Positions 52,718-60,692 of a DNA stretch of 64,000 bases are shown piece by piece (the first letter of the stretch is position 1; every line of letters starts with the position of its first letter). The notes under the pieces are model-generated. The model worked only from the letters and a program-made list of their open reading frames with translations. It did no database searches and was not told the origin of the DNA. The DNA is taken from the NCBI GenBank assembly GCA_965250195.1, contig OZ252295.1, forward strand, positions 620,001 to 684,000, given 5' to 3'. The position numbers and the translations under genes were made by a program. The stretch is from CAUZIR01 sp965250195. GTDB lineage: Bacteria; Chloroflexota; Dehalococcoidia; Lucifugimonadales; UBA2962.

Positions 52718-53359
52718 TTACGAAACGGCCGTTTCCAGCGCCTTCCAGACCTGTTCAATTGTCGAGCCACCGTCGATCTCGGTCAGTACGCCGGTGCGCC
52801 GATAGTGCTCGACCACGGGCGCGGTGTGCTTTTCGTACACCTCCAGCCGGTTGGCCACAGCCTCTGGCTTGTCGTCCTGCCGCTCGTACAACTGTCCGCC
52901 GCATTTATCACAGACGCCGTCTTTACTCGGCGGCGACGATGTCGCGTGATATGGCGTCTGACAGTCCCTGCATATGGACCGACCACCCAACCTCCTGACC
53001 AGTTCCTCCCGAGAAACGTTTATGTACAACACGCCGTCTATGCCGCCCCGCTCGGCCATTTCGGCGTCCAGCGCCCGGGCCTGGCCCAGGCTCCTGGGGA
53101 AGCCGTCCAGGACGAATCCTGCCGACTGGTCCAGGGCGGTCACCCACTCCATCACCATCGCTATGGTCACGTCGTCGGGGACCAGCTCCCCGGCTTTCAT
53201 GAACGAACGAGCCTTTAGGCCCAGCTCCGTTTCCCTGGCCAGATGGTCTCGGAACAGGTCTCCCGAGGAGACCAGGTTAACTCCGAGCTTTTCCGCCAGA
53301 CGGGACGCCTGAGTCCCTTTGCCCGCACCGGGCGGGCCGAGCAATATTGCTTTTTTCAA
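52718..53359 (-). CDS. adk: Adenylate kinase
   Basis: 213 residues. P-loop LGPPGAGKGTQAS at residues 6-18, FVLDGFPRSLGQA, and a Zn-type LID with CRDCQTPYH and CDKCGGQLYER (four Cys). Interconverts ATP, ADP and AMP. Located after secY as in many bacteria. The Zn LID suggests the long, bacterial Gram-positive-like form. Confidence 0.96.
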   Translation of the reverse strand: MKKAILLGPPGAGKGTQASRLAEKLGVNLVSSGDLFRDHLARETELGLKARSFMKAGELVPDDVTIAMVMEWVTALDQSAGFVLDGFPRSLGQARALDAEMAERGGIDGVLYINVSREELVRRLGGRSICRDCQTPYHATSSPPSKDGVCDKCGGQLYERQDDKPEAVANRLEVYEKHTAPVVEHYRRTGVLTEIDGGSTIEQVWKALETAVS

Positions 53360-53411
53360 TGTGCTGAGATTCAGAGTTTCCAGGGGGCGGTCGCCATGTG
53401 ATGGGCGCTCG

Positions 53412-54752
53412 TCACCTCAGGAAGCCCTCGTAGTTGCGCATCAGTAACTGCGCTTCCAATTGACGCATTGTATCGAGCGCTACGCCGACCATTATCAGCA
53501 AGCTCGTTGAGCTTATGGTCAGGGCGCGAACGTCCGTGACTTGAGTAATACCGAACGGCAGCACGGCGATGAAACCTAAGAACAAAGCGCCGCCCCAGGT
53601 AATTCGTAAAATTACCCGATTGAGGTAGTCCTGGGTCGGCTTGCCGGGCCTAATGCCCGGTATGAAGCCCCCGTTTCTTTGCAGGTTTTCGGCCAGCCTC
53701 TGTTGCTGGAAAATTACGAGGGTGTAAAAGAACGCGAATATGACGACGAGAATGAACACAGCTAGCCAGTACGGCCACCGGCTAGGGTCGAATGTGTCGG
53801 AGAAGAACCGCGCCGCACGAGGCACAAAGCCGTCGCTCAGAGGGTTCCTGAAATAACTGGCGATCGTGGTCGGCAAGATGATTATCGAGAACGCGAAAAT
53901 GAGCGGAATCATGCCGGCAGAGTTAACCCGCAAAGGCAAAAAGGTCGAGCCCGATTGCCGCTGCATCCGCCCGCCTCTGAATACGCTCCGCCCGTACTGG
54001 ACCGGGACCCTCCTCTGGGCCTCGGTGAACATGACGATCAGATAGATGATGGCCAGGCCGAATACCGCTAATAGCAGCAGTCCCCCGGCCTCGTCTCTCT
54101 GGAGGAAGCCCTGACCGATGATCCTCGGGAAGCTAGCGACAATCCCGCCAAAGATGATTAGAGATATTCCGTTGCCCAGCCCGCGCTCGGTTATCAACTC
54201 GCCCAGCCAGACGAGGAACATCGTCCCGGCGACCATTGAGGCCACCATCGCGAGCGTCGCGAGGTTGAGTCCGAATTCGACGTTGGGCAAGACGCCGGAC
54301 TGGCGCAGCAACGTGAGCTGACCCCAGGCCTGCAAGAGCGCTATGGGGACGGTGAGCCAGTGGGTGTACTGGTTGATTTTTTGCCGGCCGTAGTCGCCCT
54401 CTTGCGACAGGGCCTTGAGCGATGGCACGACGGGAGTGAGTATCTGCATCACGATCGAGGACGTGATGTACGGGTAGACGCCTAGCGCGGCTATGCTCAG
54501 GTTCGCCAGCGCCCCGCCGCTGAACAGGTCGAGGAAGCCCAAAAGGGCGTTCTGCTCGAAGGCTCGATTCAGTGCGTCTGTGTCAACGCCGGGGACCGGG
54601 ACGTGGGCGACGAACCGGAAGATCACCAGCATCGCCAGGGTGAACAGAATTTTCGAACGAAGGTCCGGCACCCTCATCGCGTCGATCATCGACTGGATGA
54701 GCTGGGGCCGTGAGACCTCCTGCTGGCGCGCCGCCGCTCCCCTCTGTACCAC
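53412..54752 (-). CDS. secY: Protein translocase subunit SecY
   Basis: 446 residues with ten membrane helices. RFVAHVPVPGVD, GVYPYITSSIVMQIL, the plug/TM region, RRVPVQYGRS (cytoplasmic loop) and IPGIRPGKPTQDYL are diagnostic. Forms the Sec channel. The GTG start overlaps the rplO stop by one base (TAGTG). The N-terminal 12 residues are basic. Confidence 0.97.
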   Translation of the reverse strand: MVQRGAAARQQEVSRPQLIQSMIDAMRVPDLRSKILFTLAMLVIFRFVAHVPVPGVDTDALNRAFEQNALLGFLDLFSGGALANLSIAALGVYPYITSSIVMQILTPVVPSLKALSQEGDYGRQKINQYTHWLTVPIALLQAWGQLTLLRQSGVLPNVEFGLNLATLAMVASMVAGTMFLVWLGELITERGLGNGISLIIFGGIVASFPRIIGQGFLQRDEAGGLLLLAVFGLAIIYLIVMFTEAQRRVPVQYGRSVFRGGRMQRQSGSTFLPLRVNSAGMIPLIFAFSIIILPTTIASYFRNPLSDGFVPRAARFFSDTFDPSRWPYWLAVFILVVIFAFFYTLVIFQQQRLAENLQRNGGFIPGIRPGKPTQDYLNRVILRITWGGALFLGFIAVLPFGITQVTDVRALTISSTSLLIMVGVALDTMRQLEAQLLMRNYEGFLR

Positions 54753-55216
54753 TAGTCGGCCTGCTTCGCCGTTCCGCCTGCGGCCTCGATCTTGGCCCGT
54801 GCGGACTCTGAGAACCGGTCAGCGACTACGGTCATGGGGCCTTCCACTTCGCCCCTGCCGAGCACCTTGACCGGCCGGTCGGCGTAGTCGATCAATCCTG
54901 CATCGGCGAGGATCTGTGCGTTGACCTCAACCCCGTCGGGGATGCTGGCAAGCTGGTCGACGTTGACCAGCTGAAACTCTTTATGCGACCGCGCGGTGAA
55001 GCCCCGGATCATGGGCAGTGACTTGATGAGGGCCAGCTGTCCGCCCTGGAAGCCCACCCTGACTCCGCCACCGGCGCGAGCCTTCTGGCCCTTCATTCCT
55101 TTGCCGGAGTAGTTGCCGTGGCCGCTACCGTTGCCGCGCCCAACCCTGGTGCGGTTCTTTTTGGCGCCACGGGGCGGCCCAAGTTCGTTTAGGTTCAAGG
55201 ATTTGTGTTCAGGCAT
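54752..55216 (-). CDS. rplO: Ribosomal protein L15
   Basis: 154 residues. LGPPRGAKKNRTRVGRGNGSGHG, GKGMKGQKARAGGGVRVGFQGGQ and a C-terminal VNAQILADAGLI-type fold identify uL15. The ATG at 55216 (MPEHKSLNLNEL) is preferred to an upstream GTG-like start that would overlap rpmD. Large-subunit assembly protein. Confidence 0.97.
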   Translation of the reverse strand: MPEHKSLNLNELGPPRGAKKNRTRVGRGNGSGHGNYSGKGMKGQKARAGGGVRVGFQGGQLALIKSLPMIRGFTARSHKEFQLVNVDQLASIPDGVEVNAQILADAGLIDYADRPVKVLGRGEVEGPMTVVADRFSESARAKIEAAGGTAKQAD

Positions 55217-55235
55217 TGTGTTGCGCTCTGTCTCT

Positions 55236-55418
55236 TTAGTTAACCGGCTCAACTTGAACCAGGTGGCGGACCTTGTGAACCATGCCCCTGATGGAAGCGG
55301 TGTCCTCGTGTACGACCGTGTGGTTGAGCTTCCTCAATCCCAGGCATTCGACGGTGCGTCTCTGGTCCTGCTTGTTGCCTATTACGCTGTTGACCAGCGT
55401 GATGGATAACTTGGCCAT
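55236..55418 (-). CDS. rpmD: Ribosomal protein L30
   Basis: 60 residues. LSITLVNSVIGNKQDQRRTVECLGLRKLNHTVVHED pattern is the full uL30 fold, including the RxxxxxLGLRK motif. It lies between rpsE (5 bases) and rplO. Normal length. Confidence 0.95.
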   Translation of the reverse strand: MAKLSITLVNSVIGNKQDQRRTVECLGLRKLNHTVVHEDTASIRGMVHKVRHLVQVEPVN

Positions 55419-55423
55419 GGTGA

Positions 55424-56023
55424 TTAGCTCTTTTCAGCCGCGGCTGCCGCGGCGGCGGCGGCGGTCGCGCGGGCCTGTGCTCTGCGGGCCATGCGAACTG
55501 CGCCGATCTCTTTAACTGTGCGTCTGCGGGCCTTTTCCGTTTGGTGCTCCCGGAGCAGGGCGAGGGCCTTGAAGGTCGCCTTGACGCTGTTGACCGGGTT
55601 GGTGGAGCGCCGGGCCTTGCTCAGGATGTCTTTGATCCCCGCCAGCTCTACCACTGCTCGCACGGAGCCACCGGCAATTACGCCGGTACCCGGTACGGCC
55701 GGCATGAGCATTACCTCGGCACCGCTGAATTTGGCGGTTATTTCGTGGGGAATGGTGCTGCCGTCCAGCGGCACGTTGATCATGTTGCGGCGGGCGTAGT
55801 AAGCGCCTTTCTTGACTGCATCGGGAACGGCGTCCGCCTTCCCCAGGCCCACGCCGACGTTGCCCGCGCCATCGCCGACGACGACGACCGCGTTGAAGCT
55901 GAGATGCCGCCCGCCCTTGACGACCTTGGCGACCCGGGAGATCTTCACCACCCGCTCCTCCATGCCGTCCTCGGGCCCGCGATCCCTATCGCGCCCTCCA
56001 CCGTAACCCCTGTTGGAGTTCAA
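55424..56023 (-). CDS. rpsE: Ribosomal protein S5
   Basis: 199 residues. A Gly/Arg/Asp-rich N-terminus (NSNRGYGGGRDRDRG) precedes the uS5 core (RVAKVVKGGRHLSFNAVVVVGD, GLGKADAVPDAVKKG, VMLMPAVPGTGVIAGG). The end is an Ala run (RATAAAAAAAAAEKS). Contacts mRNA entry. Overlaps rplR by four bases. Confidence 0.96.
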   Translation of the reverse strand: MNSNRGYGGGRDRDRGPEDGMEERVVKISRVAKVVKGGRHLSFNAVVVVGDGAGNVGVGLGKADAVPDAVKKGAYYARRNMINVPLDGSTIPHEITAKFSGAEVMLMPAVPGTGVIAGGSVRAVVELAGIKDILSKARRSTNPVNSVKATFKALALLREHQTEKARRRTVKEIGAVRMARRAQARATAAAAAAAAAEKS

Positions 56024-56388
56024 ATGACCAGACCTCCCTCTCGCGCGGCTTCGGCCAGGGCCTTGACCCGGCCATGGTATTTGTTGCCGCCGCGGTCGAA
56101 TACCGCCGTCTTGATGCCCTTTTCGGCAGCCCTTTTGGCGACCAGTTCGCCGACGGCCCGAGATGTCACGGTCTTGGTGCGTCCCTTAGAGCCGGTCCTG
56201 ACCTCGCCTTCCAGGCTCGATGCGGCGGTCAGGGTCTCGCCCAGTTCATCGTCGATGAGCTGGGCGTAGACGTGCTGGCTGCTACGAAACACGGCCAGGC
56301 GCGGCCGCGCGGCCGTTCCGCTCACCCGCTTGCGAACACGGGCGTGCCTTATGCGCACCCGGTGTTTAGATGTCTTTCTCAGTGCCAA
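56020..56388 (-). CDS. rplR: Ribosomal protein L18
   Basis: 122 residues. RIRHARVRKRVSGTAARPRLAVFRS and the C-terminal AVFDRGGNKYHGRVKALAEAAREGG are diagnostic of uL18, the 5S rRNA-binding protein. Normal size and position between rplF and rpsE. Confidence 0.97.
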   Translation of the reverse strand: MALRKTSKHRVRIRHARVRKRVSGTAARPRLAVFRSSQHVYAQLIDDELGETLTAASSLEGEVRTGSKGRTKTVTSRAVGELVAKRAAEKGIKTAVFDRGGNKYHGRVKALAEAAREGGLVI

Positions 56389-56460
56389 CTACCACTCTCC
56401 AAAAAAAATCAAAACGGCCCAAATTCCGTCTTGCCTGATTTCGACTTCGAAGGGGCCAAT

Positions 56461-57006
56461 CTACTGGACTCTTCGGGCAGACTTGCCCGGCTTGAGTTTG
56501 ATCTGCTCGCCGCCATAACGAATGCCTTTGCCGGTGTAGGCGTTGGGTGGCCTGACCATGCGGATCTGCGCCGCCAACTGCCCGACTTTCTGTTTGTCTA
56601 TTCCGCTGACGCTTATGAGGTTCTGCCCCTCGACCTTGACGGTCACGCCCTCGGCGGGGGTGACGGTGACGGTGTGGCTGAGCATTACGTTCAGAGCCAC
56701 TCCCTTGCCCTCCTGCTGGGCCCGGTAGCCGACCCCGACGAGGTCGAGCTGCTTGACGTAGCCTTCGCTAACACCGACGACCATGTTGGCCAGCAGGCTA
56801 CGGGTGAGGCCGTGCAGTGACCGGTGCCGCCCTTCGTCCGACGGGCGTTTTACCGTAACTACGCCGCTGTCGTTTGCGATCGACATCTCGGAGTCGAAGC
56901 TCTGACGCAGCTCGCCTTTCGGCCCTTTGACGGTTACATCGGACCCGGAGATCGTCACGTTCACGCCACTGGGCACGGCTATGGGTTTGTTTCCTATACG
57001 AGACAT
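56461..57006 (-). CDS. rplF: Ribosomal protein L6
   Basis: 181 residues. SRIGNKPIAVPSGV, GPKGEL and the end IRMVRPPNAYTGKGIRY with GKSARR are diagnostic of uL6. Binds near the sarcin-ricin loop. A 72-base gap separates it from rplR and contains nothing notable besides a poly-A stretch on the + strand. Confidence 0.97.
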   Translation of the reverse strand: MSRIGNKPIAVPSGVNVTISGSDVTVKGPKGELRQSFDSEMSIANDSGVVTVKRPSDEGRHRSLHGLTRSLLANMVVGVSEGYVKQLDLVGVGYRAQQEGKGVALNVMLSHTVTVTPAEGVTVKVEGQNLISVSGIDKQKVGQLAAQIRMVRPPNAYTGKGIRYGGEQIKLKPGKSARRVQ

Positions 57007-57036
57007 ATATAGTTCACAGATCGGTCGGGGCCGCAG

Positions 57037-57438
57037 CTACCACACATAGCACAGCAACTCCCCACCGATACCCTTTTTCCATGCGTCCCGGCCGGTCATT
57101 ATGCCCTTAGACGTGGACAGGAACGACACCCCCAGGCCACCGAAGTACCGGGGGATTTCTCCCTTCCTGACGTACACACGGAGGCCCGGTCGGCTCACTC
57201 GCTTCAGTCCGGCGATTCCCGGGTCTCCGCGGTCGTGATAATGCAGGAAGATTCTTATCTCTCCCTGCGGGCCGTCGGTCTCTTCCAGCTCGTAACCCAA
57301 AATGAAACCTTCGCTGGTTAGAAGCTCGGCTAACGAGACCTTCATCTTGGAGGCGGGAACGTGCACGCTGTCGTGTTCCGCCGTTACGGCGTTGCGAATT
57401 CGCGTGAGCATGTCGGCTATTGGATCAGTAACTGACAT
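57037..57438 (-). CDS. rpsH: Ribosomal protein S8
   Basis: 133 residues. MSVTDPIADMLTRIRNAV and the C-terminal GVSFLSTSKGIMTGRDAW are diagnostic of uS8. Primary 16S-binding protein and, in other bacteria, the spc operon repressor. ATG at 57438 was chosen over an upstream frame that overlaps rpsN. Confidence 0.97.
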   Translation of the reverse strand: MSVTDPIADMLTRIRNAVTAEHDSVHVPASKMKVSLAELLTSEGFILGYELEETDGPQGEIRIFLHYHDRGDPGIAGLKRVSRPGLRVYVRKGEIPRYFGGLGVSFLSTSKGIMTGRDAWKKGIGGELLCYVW

Positions 57439-57443
57439 AGCGC

Positions 57444-57629
57444 TTACCAGCTGGCCTTTCGAATGCCCGGCAACGTGCCGCGAAGCGCTAGTTCCCTGAA
57501 ACAGATGCGGCACAATCCGACGTGCCTGATGTAGGCGCGCGGACGGCTGCACCGGTTGCACCGGTTGTATTTCTGGGTCGAGTACTTTTGCGGCTTTTTC
57601 CAGCGCGCAACCATTGAGGCCTTTGCCAA
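57444..57629 (-). CDS. rpsN: Ribosomal protein S14, zinc type
   Basis: 61 residues. CNRCSRPRAYIRHVGLCRIC supplies the two CxxC pairs of the short Zn-binding uS14 form, and ALRGTLPGIRKASW is the standard end. Short-form S14 is typical of Chloroflexota and Firmicutes. Confidence 0.97.
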   Translation of the reverse strand: MAKASMVARWKKPQKYSTQKYNRCNRCSRPRAYIRHVGLCRICFRELALRGTLPGIRKASW

Positions 57630-57671
57630 TCTACGTCCTCCCCTACTGCCGTTCGCCCGGGATGTGTGCCA

Positions 57672-58550
57672 TTACCCGACCGTTCCTTCGCCTGTTTTGG
57701 TGAAGGGCATCCCGAGCAACTCAAGCAGTCTCAGGCCCTCCCTGTCGTTTGGAGCGGTGGTCGTCACGACGACTTGCAGGCCCCGCATCCGGTCTACCGC
57801 GTTGTAATCGATCTCGGGGAACATTACCTGCTCCCTGAAGCCGATGGCGTAATTGCCCCGGCCATCGAATGACTTTCTGGACAGGCCACGGAAGTCCCGG
57901 ATACGGGGCAGGGCGGAGGCGACGAGTCGATCGAAAAACTCCCACATCCGACGACCGCGCATTGTCGTGCTCACACCGACGGGCATCCCCTCGCGCAACT
58001 TGTAATTGGCGATGGACTTGCGCGCCCGATTCGTGATCGGCCGCTGACCGGTAATCTGGCTGATGTCATTGGTGGCGTTTTCCAATGCGCGAGGGTTCGT
58101 GAGCGCCTCGCCCAGGCCTATGTTGACGATGATCTTCTCAATGGTCGGCACCTGCATCGGAGAGCTGTAGTTGAACTCCTTTATCAGCGCCGGACCGACG
58201 GTGCTGATGTGGAGCGCCTTGAGCCTGGGCAGGGACCGGGCCGCCCCATTAGCGGAAACGCCAGTCTCGGCGACGCCAGTCTCGGCGACGGGCGCATCGG
58301 CCACGGCGGCTACCGCGGCCGGAGCGGCCTTACGACGGGTCGTGCGCTTTTTGGCAGGAGCCTTCGGCTTGGCCGCACCAGTTGCAGTTGCCGGAGCAGC
58401 CTTGGCAGGCTTTTTGGCTTTCGCCTTGGCCTTGGCCTTGGGCTCGTCGGCCGCAGTTGCGGACGCGGGCTTTTTGGCTTTTGCGGTGGCCTTGCGAACC
58501 CGCTTGGGCTTGCCGTCTTCGCTTTTGGTTTTTTCTTCTGTATCAGCCAT
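57672..58550 (-). CDS. rplE: Ribosomal protein L5 with a long basic N-terminal extension
   Basis: 292 residues; L5 is normally about 180. The core begins near residue 108 (LPRLKALHISTVGPALIKEF) and holds VNIGLGEALTNPRALE, GRRMWEFFDRL and GNYAIGFREQVMFPEI. Residues 1-107 are a Lys/Ala/Pro/Thr-rich low-complexity tail, resembling histone-H1-like sequence (KAKAKAKKPAKAAP, KKRTTRRKA). No better internal start has an SD, so the long form is kept. L5 binds 5S rRNA at the central bridge. Confidence 0.93.
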   Translation of the reverse strand: MADTEEKTKSEDGKPKRVRKATAKAKKPASATAADEPKAKAKAKAKKPAKAAPATATGAAKPKAPAKKRTTRRKAAPAAVAAVADAPVAETGVAETGVSANGAARSLPRLKALHISTVGPALIKEFNYSSPMQVPTIEKIIVNIGLGEALTNPRALENATNDISQITGQRPITNRARKSIANYKLREGMPVGVSTTMRGRRMWEFFDRLVASALPRIRDFRGLSRKSFDGRGNYAIGFREQVMFPEIDYNAVDRMRGLQVVVTTTAPNDREGLRLLELLGMPFTKTGEGTVG

Positions 58551-58569
58551 GATCGGTGTTGGTGAAGCT

Positions 58570-58881
58570 CTACTCGATTATTTCGTCACAGCTCTTGCAC
58601 ACGCGCGCCTTGGAGCCGTCCGCCAGAAACCTGTGCCCAATCTTGCCGGGCTCGTTGCAGGATGGGCATACCAGCACCACTTTGGAGACCGGCATGGGCA
58701 CTTCTTTGTCGATGATTCCGGCCTGGCGCAGGCTGGCCGAGGCCTTGGTGTGTCGCTTGACGACGTTGACACCCTCTACCTGGATGGTTCCCTTGTCGGG
58801 GAACGATCTGACCACCTTGCCCTGCTTGCCGCGATCTCGCCCGCTTATTACCAGTACGGTATCTTCCGCTCTAATCTTCAT
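58570..58881 (-). CDS. rplX: Ribosomal protein L24
   Basis: 103 residues. The KOW motif VISGRDRGKQGKVV, then VEGVNVVKRHTKAS, and a VCPSCNEPGKIGHRFLADG zinc-knuckle-like C-terminus with two CxxC pairs (the second in VCKSCDEI). uL24 initiates large-subunit assembly. Normal place and size. Confidence 0.96.
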   Translation of the reverse strand: MKIRAEDTVLVISGRDRGKQGKVVRSFPDKGTIQVEGVNVVKRHTKASASLRQAGIIDKEVPMPVSKVVLVCPSCNEPGKIGHRFLADGSKARVCKSCDEIIE

Positions 58882-58905
58882 GTTCCGTCGCTCCGGCCGG
58901 CCAGC

Positions 58906-59274
58906 CTAGAGCACCTCCGGCGCCAACGAGACTATTCTCATAAAGTTCTTGTCTCTCAATTCACGAGCGACCGGACCGAATATCCGCGTTCCCCTGGGCA
59001 GGTTCTCCGGGCTGACGAGTACCGCGGCGTTGTCGTCGAAGCGAATGTGCGACCCGTCACGCCTGCGATAGGACTTGGAGGTTCGCACGATTACCGCGCG
59101 CACAACCTCGCCCTTTTTCACACCGGCGGCCGGGGCGGCCTCTTTGACCGAGGCCACGATGATGTCGCCCAGGCCGGCGTATCGGCGACCGCTGCCGCCG
59201 GGCACCCCGATGCAGCTGATTACCTTTGCGCCGGAATTGTCGGCGACCCTGAGGCGAGAGTAGATCTGAATCAC
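58906..59274 (-). CDS. rplN: Ribosomal protein L14
   Basis: 122 residues, the standard length. MIQIYSRLRVADNSGAKVISCIGV, KGEVVRAVIVRTSK and RIFGPVARELRDKNFMRIVSLAPEVL are diagnostic of uL14. Its start overlaps the rpsQ stop by four bases. Confidence 0.97.
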   Translation of the reverse strand: MIQIYSRLRVADNSGAKVISCIGVPGGSGRRYAGLGDIIVASVKEAAPAAGVKKGEVVRAVIVRTSKSYRRRDGSHIRFDDNAAVLVSPENLPRGTRIFGPVARELRDKNFMRIVSLAPEVL

Positions 59275-60044
59275 TCTTTGTCCTCTTTGTCTTCTGCTTC
59301 GGTCTCAGGTTCGGCCTTATCTTCGGCTTCAGGCTCTGGCTCGGCTTCAGGCTCAGCTTCGGGCTCGGCCTCTACGGCGGCCTCTGGCTCAGCTTCGTCT
59401 TCGACGACGGCCTCGGGCTCCTCTTCGGCTGCGGGCTCTGGCTCGGCCTCTACGGTGGCCTCAGGCTCCGACTCAGCTTCTGGCTCGGCCTCAGGCTCCG
59501 GCTCGGCTTCTGGCTCGGCCTCAGGCTCCTGTTCGGCTGCGGGCTCAGGCTCGGGCTCTTCTTCTACGACGGCCCCGGGCTCATCCTCTGCGGCGGCCTC
59601 AGGCTCAGCTTCCGGCTCGGGCTCGGGCTCTTCAGAAGCGGTCTCGGCTTCTTCGAGGGCAGCGGCCTCTCTCGCCGCCGCCGCCGCTGCCGTGGTGGCT
59701 GCGACCGCCGCTTCCTGCTCCTCGGCGGAAAGCCTCTGGGCTACCTGCACGTCTTCGGCCAGCTTGATGTCGTCGGGCTGGACCTCGGCGACGTCACCGC
59801 GCTCCAAGATCTCGGCCAGACGCCATCGCTTGGTCTTGGATATCGGCCGGGACTCCACGAGCTTGACTAGGTCGCCCAACCGGGCGTCGTTCTCCGGGTC
59901 GTGAGCAACGTATCGCTTGCGCACCTGGATGGACTTTTTGTAGAGCCGGTGCGAGCGACGGCGCTCGATATAGACCACGACGGTCTTGTCCATCTTGTCG
60001 CTTATCACGCGACCAACTCGAGCCTTGCGTCTTTCAAAGCTCAT
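59271..60044 (-). CDS. rpsQ: Ribosomal protein S17 with a very long acidic C-terminal extension
   Basis: 257 residues; S17 is normally about 85-90. The OB-fold core (RVGRVISDKMDKTVVVYIER, HRLYKKSIQVRKRYVAHDP, ISKTKRWRL) ends near residue 85. Then comes a bridging segment, an Ala-rich stretch (about 115-130) and roughly 120 residues of Glu/Pro/Ala repeats (EPEPEAEPEA and variants) ending in EDKEDKE. The frame is uninterrupted, and codon repeats of GAG-CCG-GAG-GCC make the locus a tandem-like repeat. Overlaps rpmC and rplN by four bases. Confidence 0.93.
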   Translation of the reverse strand: MSFERRKARVGRVISDKMDKTVVVYIERRRSHRLYKKSIQVRKRYVAHDPENDARLGDLVKLVESRPISKTKRWRLAEILERGDVAEVQPDDIKLAEDVQVAQRLSAEEQEAAVAATTAAAAAAREAAALEEAETASEEPEPEPEAEPEAAAEDEPGAVVEEEPEPEPAAEQEPEAEPEAEPEPEAEPEAESEPEATVEAEPEPAAEEEPEAVVEDEAEPEAAVEAEPEAEPEAEPEPEAEDKAEPETEAEDKEDKE

Positions 60045-60244
60045 GCTTCGGCCCTGGCCAGTTCACGTTCCCGCAAAACGGTCTTGAGCTGCGCCACGCG
60101 CCGCCGCGAGGTCTTGATCTCGTTAACGTCGGATAGTTGCATGGTGGCCGCCCTGAACCGCAGGTTCATCAGCGCCTTTTGCGTCTCGTCCAACTCCTCG
60201 GCAAGCTCATAGTCGCCGAGCGTTCTTATTTCATCTGCCGCCAA
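60041..60244 (-). CDS. rpmC: Ribosomal protein L29
   Basis: 67 residues. LAEELDETQKALMNLRFRAATMQL and IKTSRRRVAQLKTVLRERE form the two helices of uL29 at the tunnel exit. TTG start with AGGGGA upstream. Overlaps rpsQ by four bases. Confidence 0.95.
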   Translation of the reverse strand: MAADEIRTLGDYELAEELDETQKALMNLRFRAATMQLSDVNEIKTSRRRVAQLKTVLRERELARAEA

Positions 60245-60278
60245 ATCGATCCCCTAGCGTGCTTCCAGCCACCGGCGG

Positions 60279-60692
60279 CTAGAACGCATCCTTTTTGACT
60301 ATTTTTGTCGCCATCGGCAGCTTCGCAGCAGCCAATCGCAGTCCCTCGCGCGCCACCTCTTCAGGTACGCCCGCCATTTCGAAAAGTACTCTTCCGGGCT
60401 TTACGACAGCGACCCAATGGTCCACCGCACCCTTGCCGCTTCCCATCCGCGTCTCGGCCGCGCGAGCGGTCACGGACTTGTCGGGGAAGATTCTTATCCA
60501 GATTTTCCCGCCACGCTTGGCGTAACGGGTCATCGCCCGGCGAGCCGCCTCAATCTGGCGAGCCGTAACCCAGCTGGGTTCCATCGCTTTTAACGCAAAT
60601 TCACCAAGGTTGATGGTGCTGCCAGCGTTCGCGACGCCCTTGAGCCTACCCCGATGGTGGTTGCGAAATTTGAGCCGCTTGGGTTGAAGCAT
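60279..60692 (-). CDS. rplP: Ribosomal protein L16
   Basis: 137 residues. MLQPKRLKFRNHHRGRLKG, GGKIWIRIFPDKSVTARAAETRMG and GRVLFEMAGVPEEVAREGLRLA are diagnostic of uL16. It contacts A-site tRNA. Its ATG overlaps the rpsC stop (TAATG). Confidence 0.97.
   Translation of the reverse strand: MLQPKRLKFRNHHRGRLKGVANAGSTINLGEFALKAMEPSWVTARQIEAARRAMTRYAKRGGKIWIRIFPDKSVTARAAETRMGSGKGAVDHWVAVVKPGRVLFEMAGVPEEVAREGLRLAAAKLPMATKIVKKDAF

Noticed and set aside
58171..59904. 577-residue + strand frame rich in Ser/Gly/Ala repeats
   Set aside because: It is the antisense of the L5-L14-S17 genes; its repeats mirror the Glu/Pro/Ala codons of the S17 tail.
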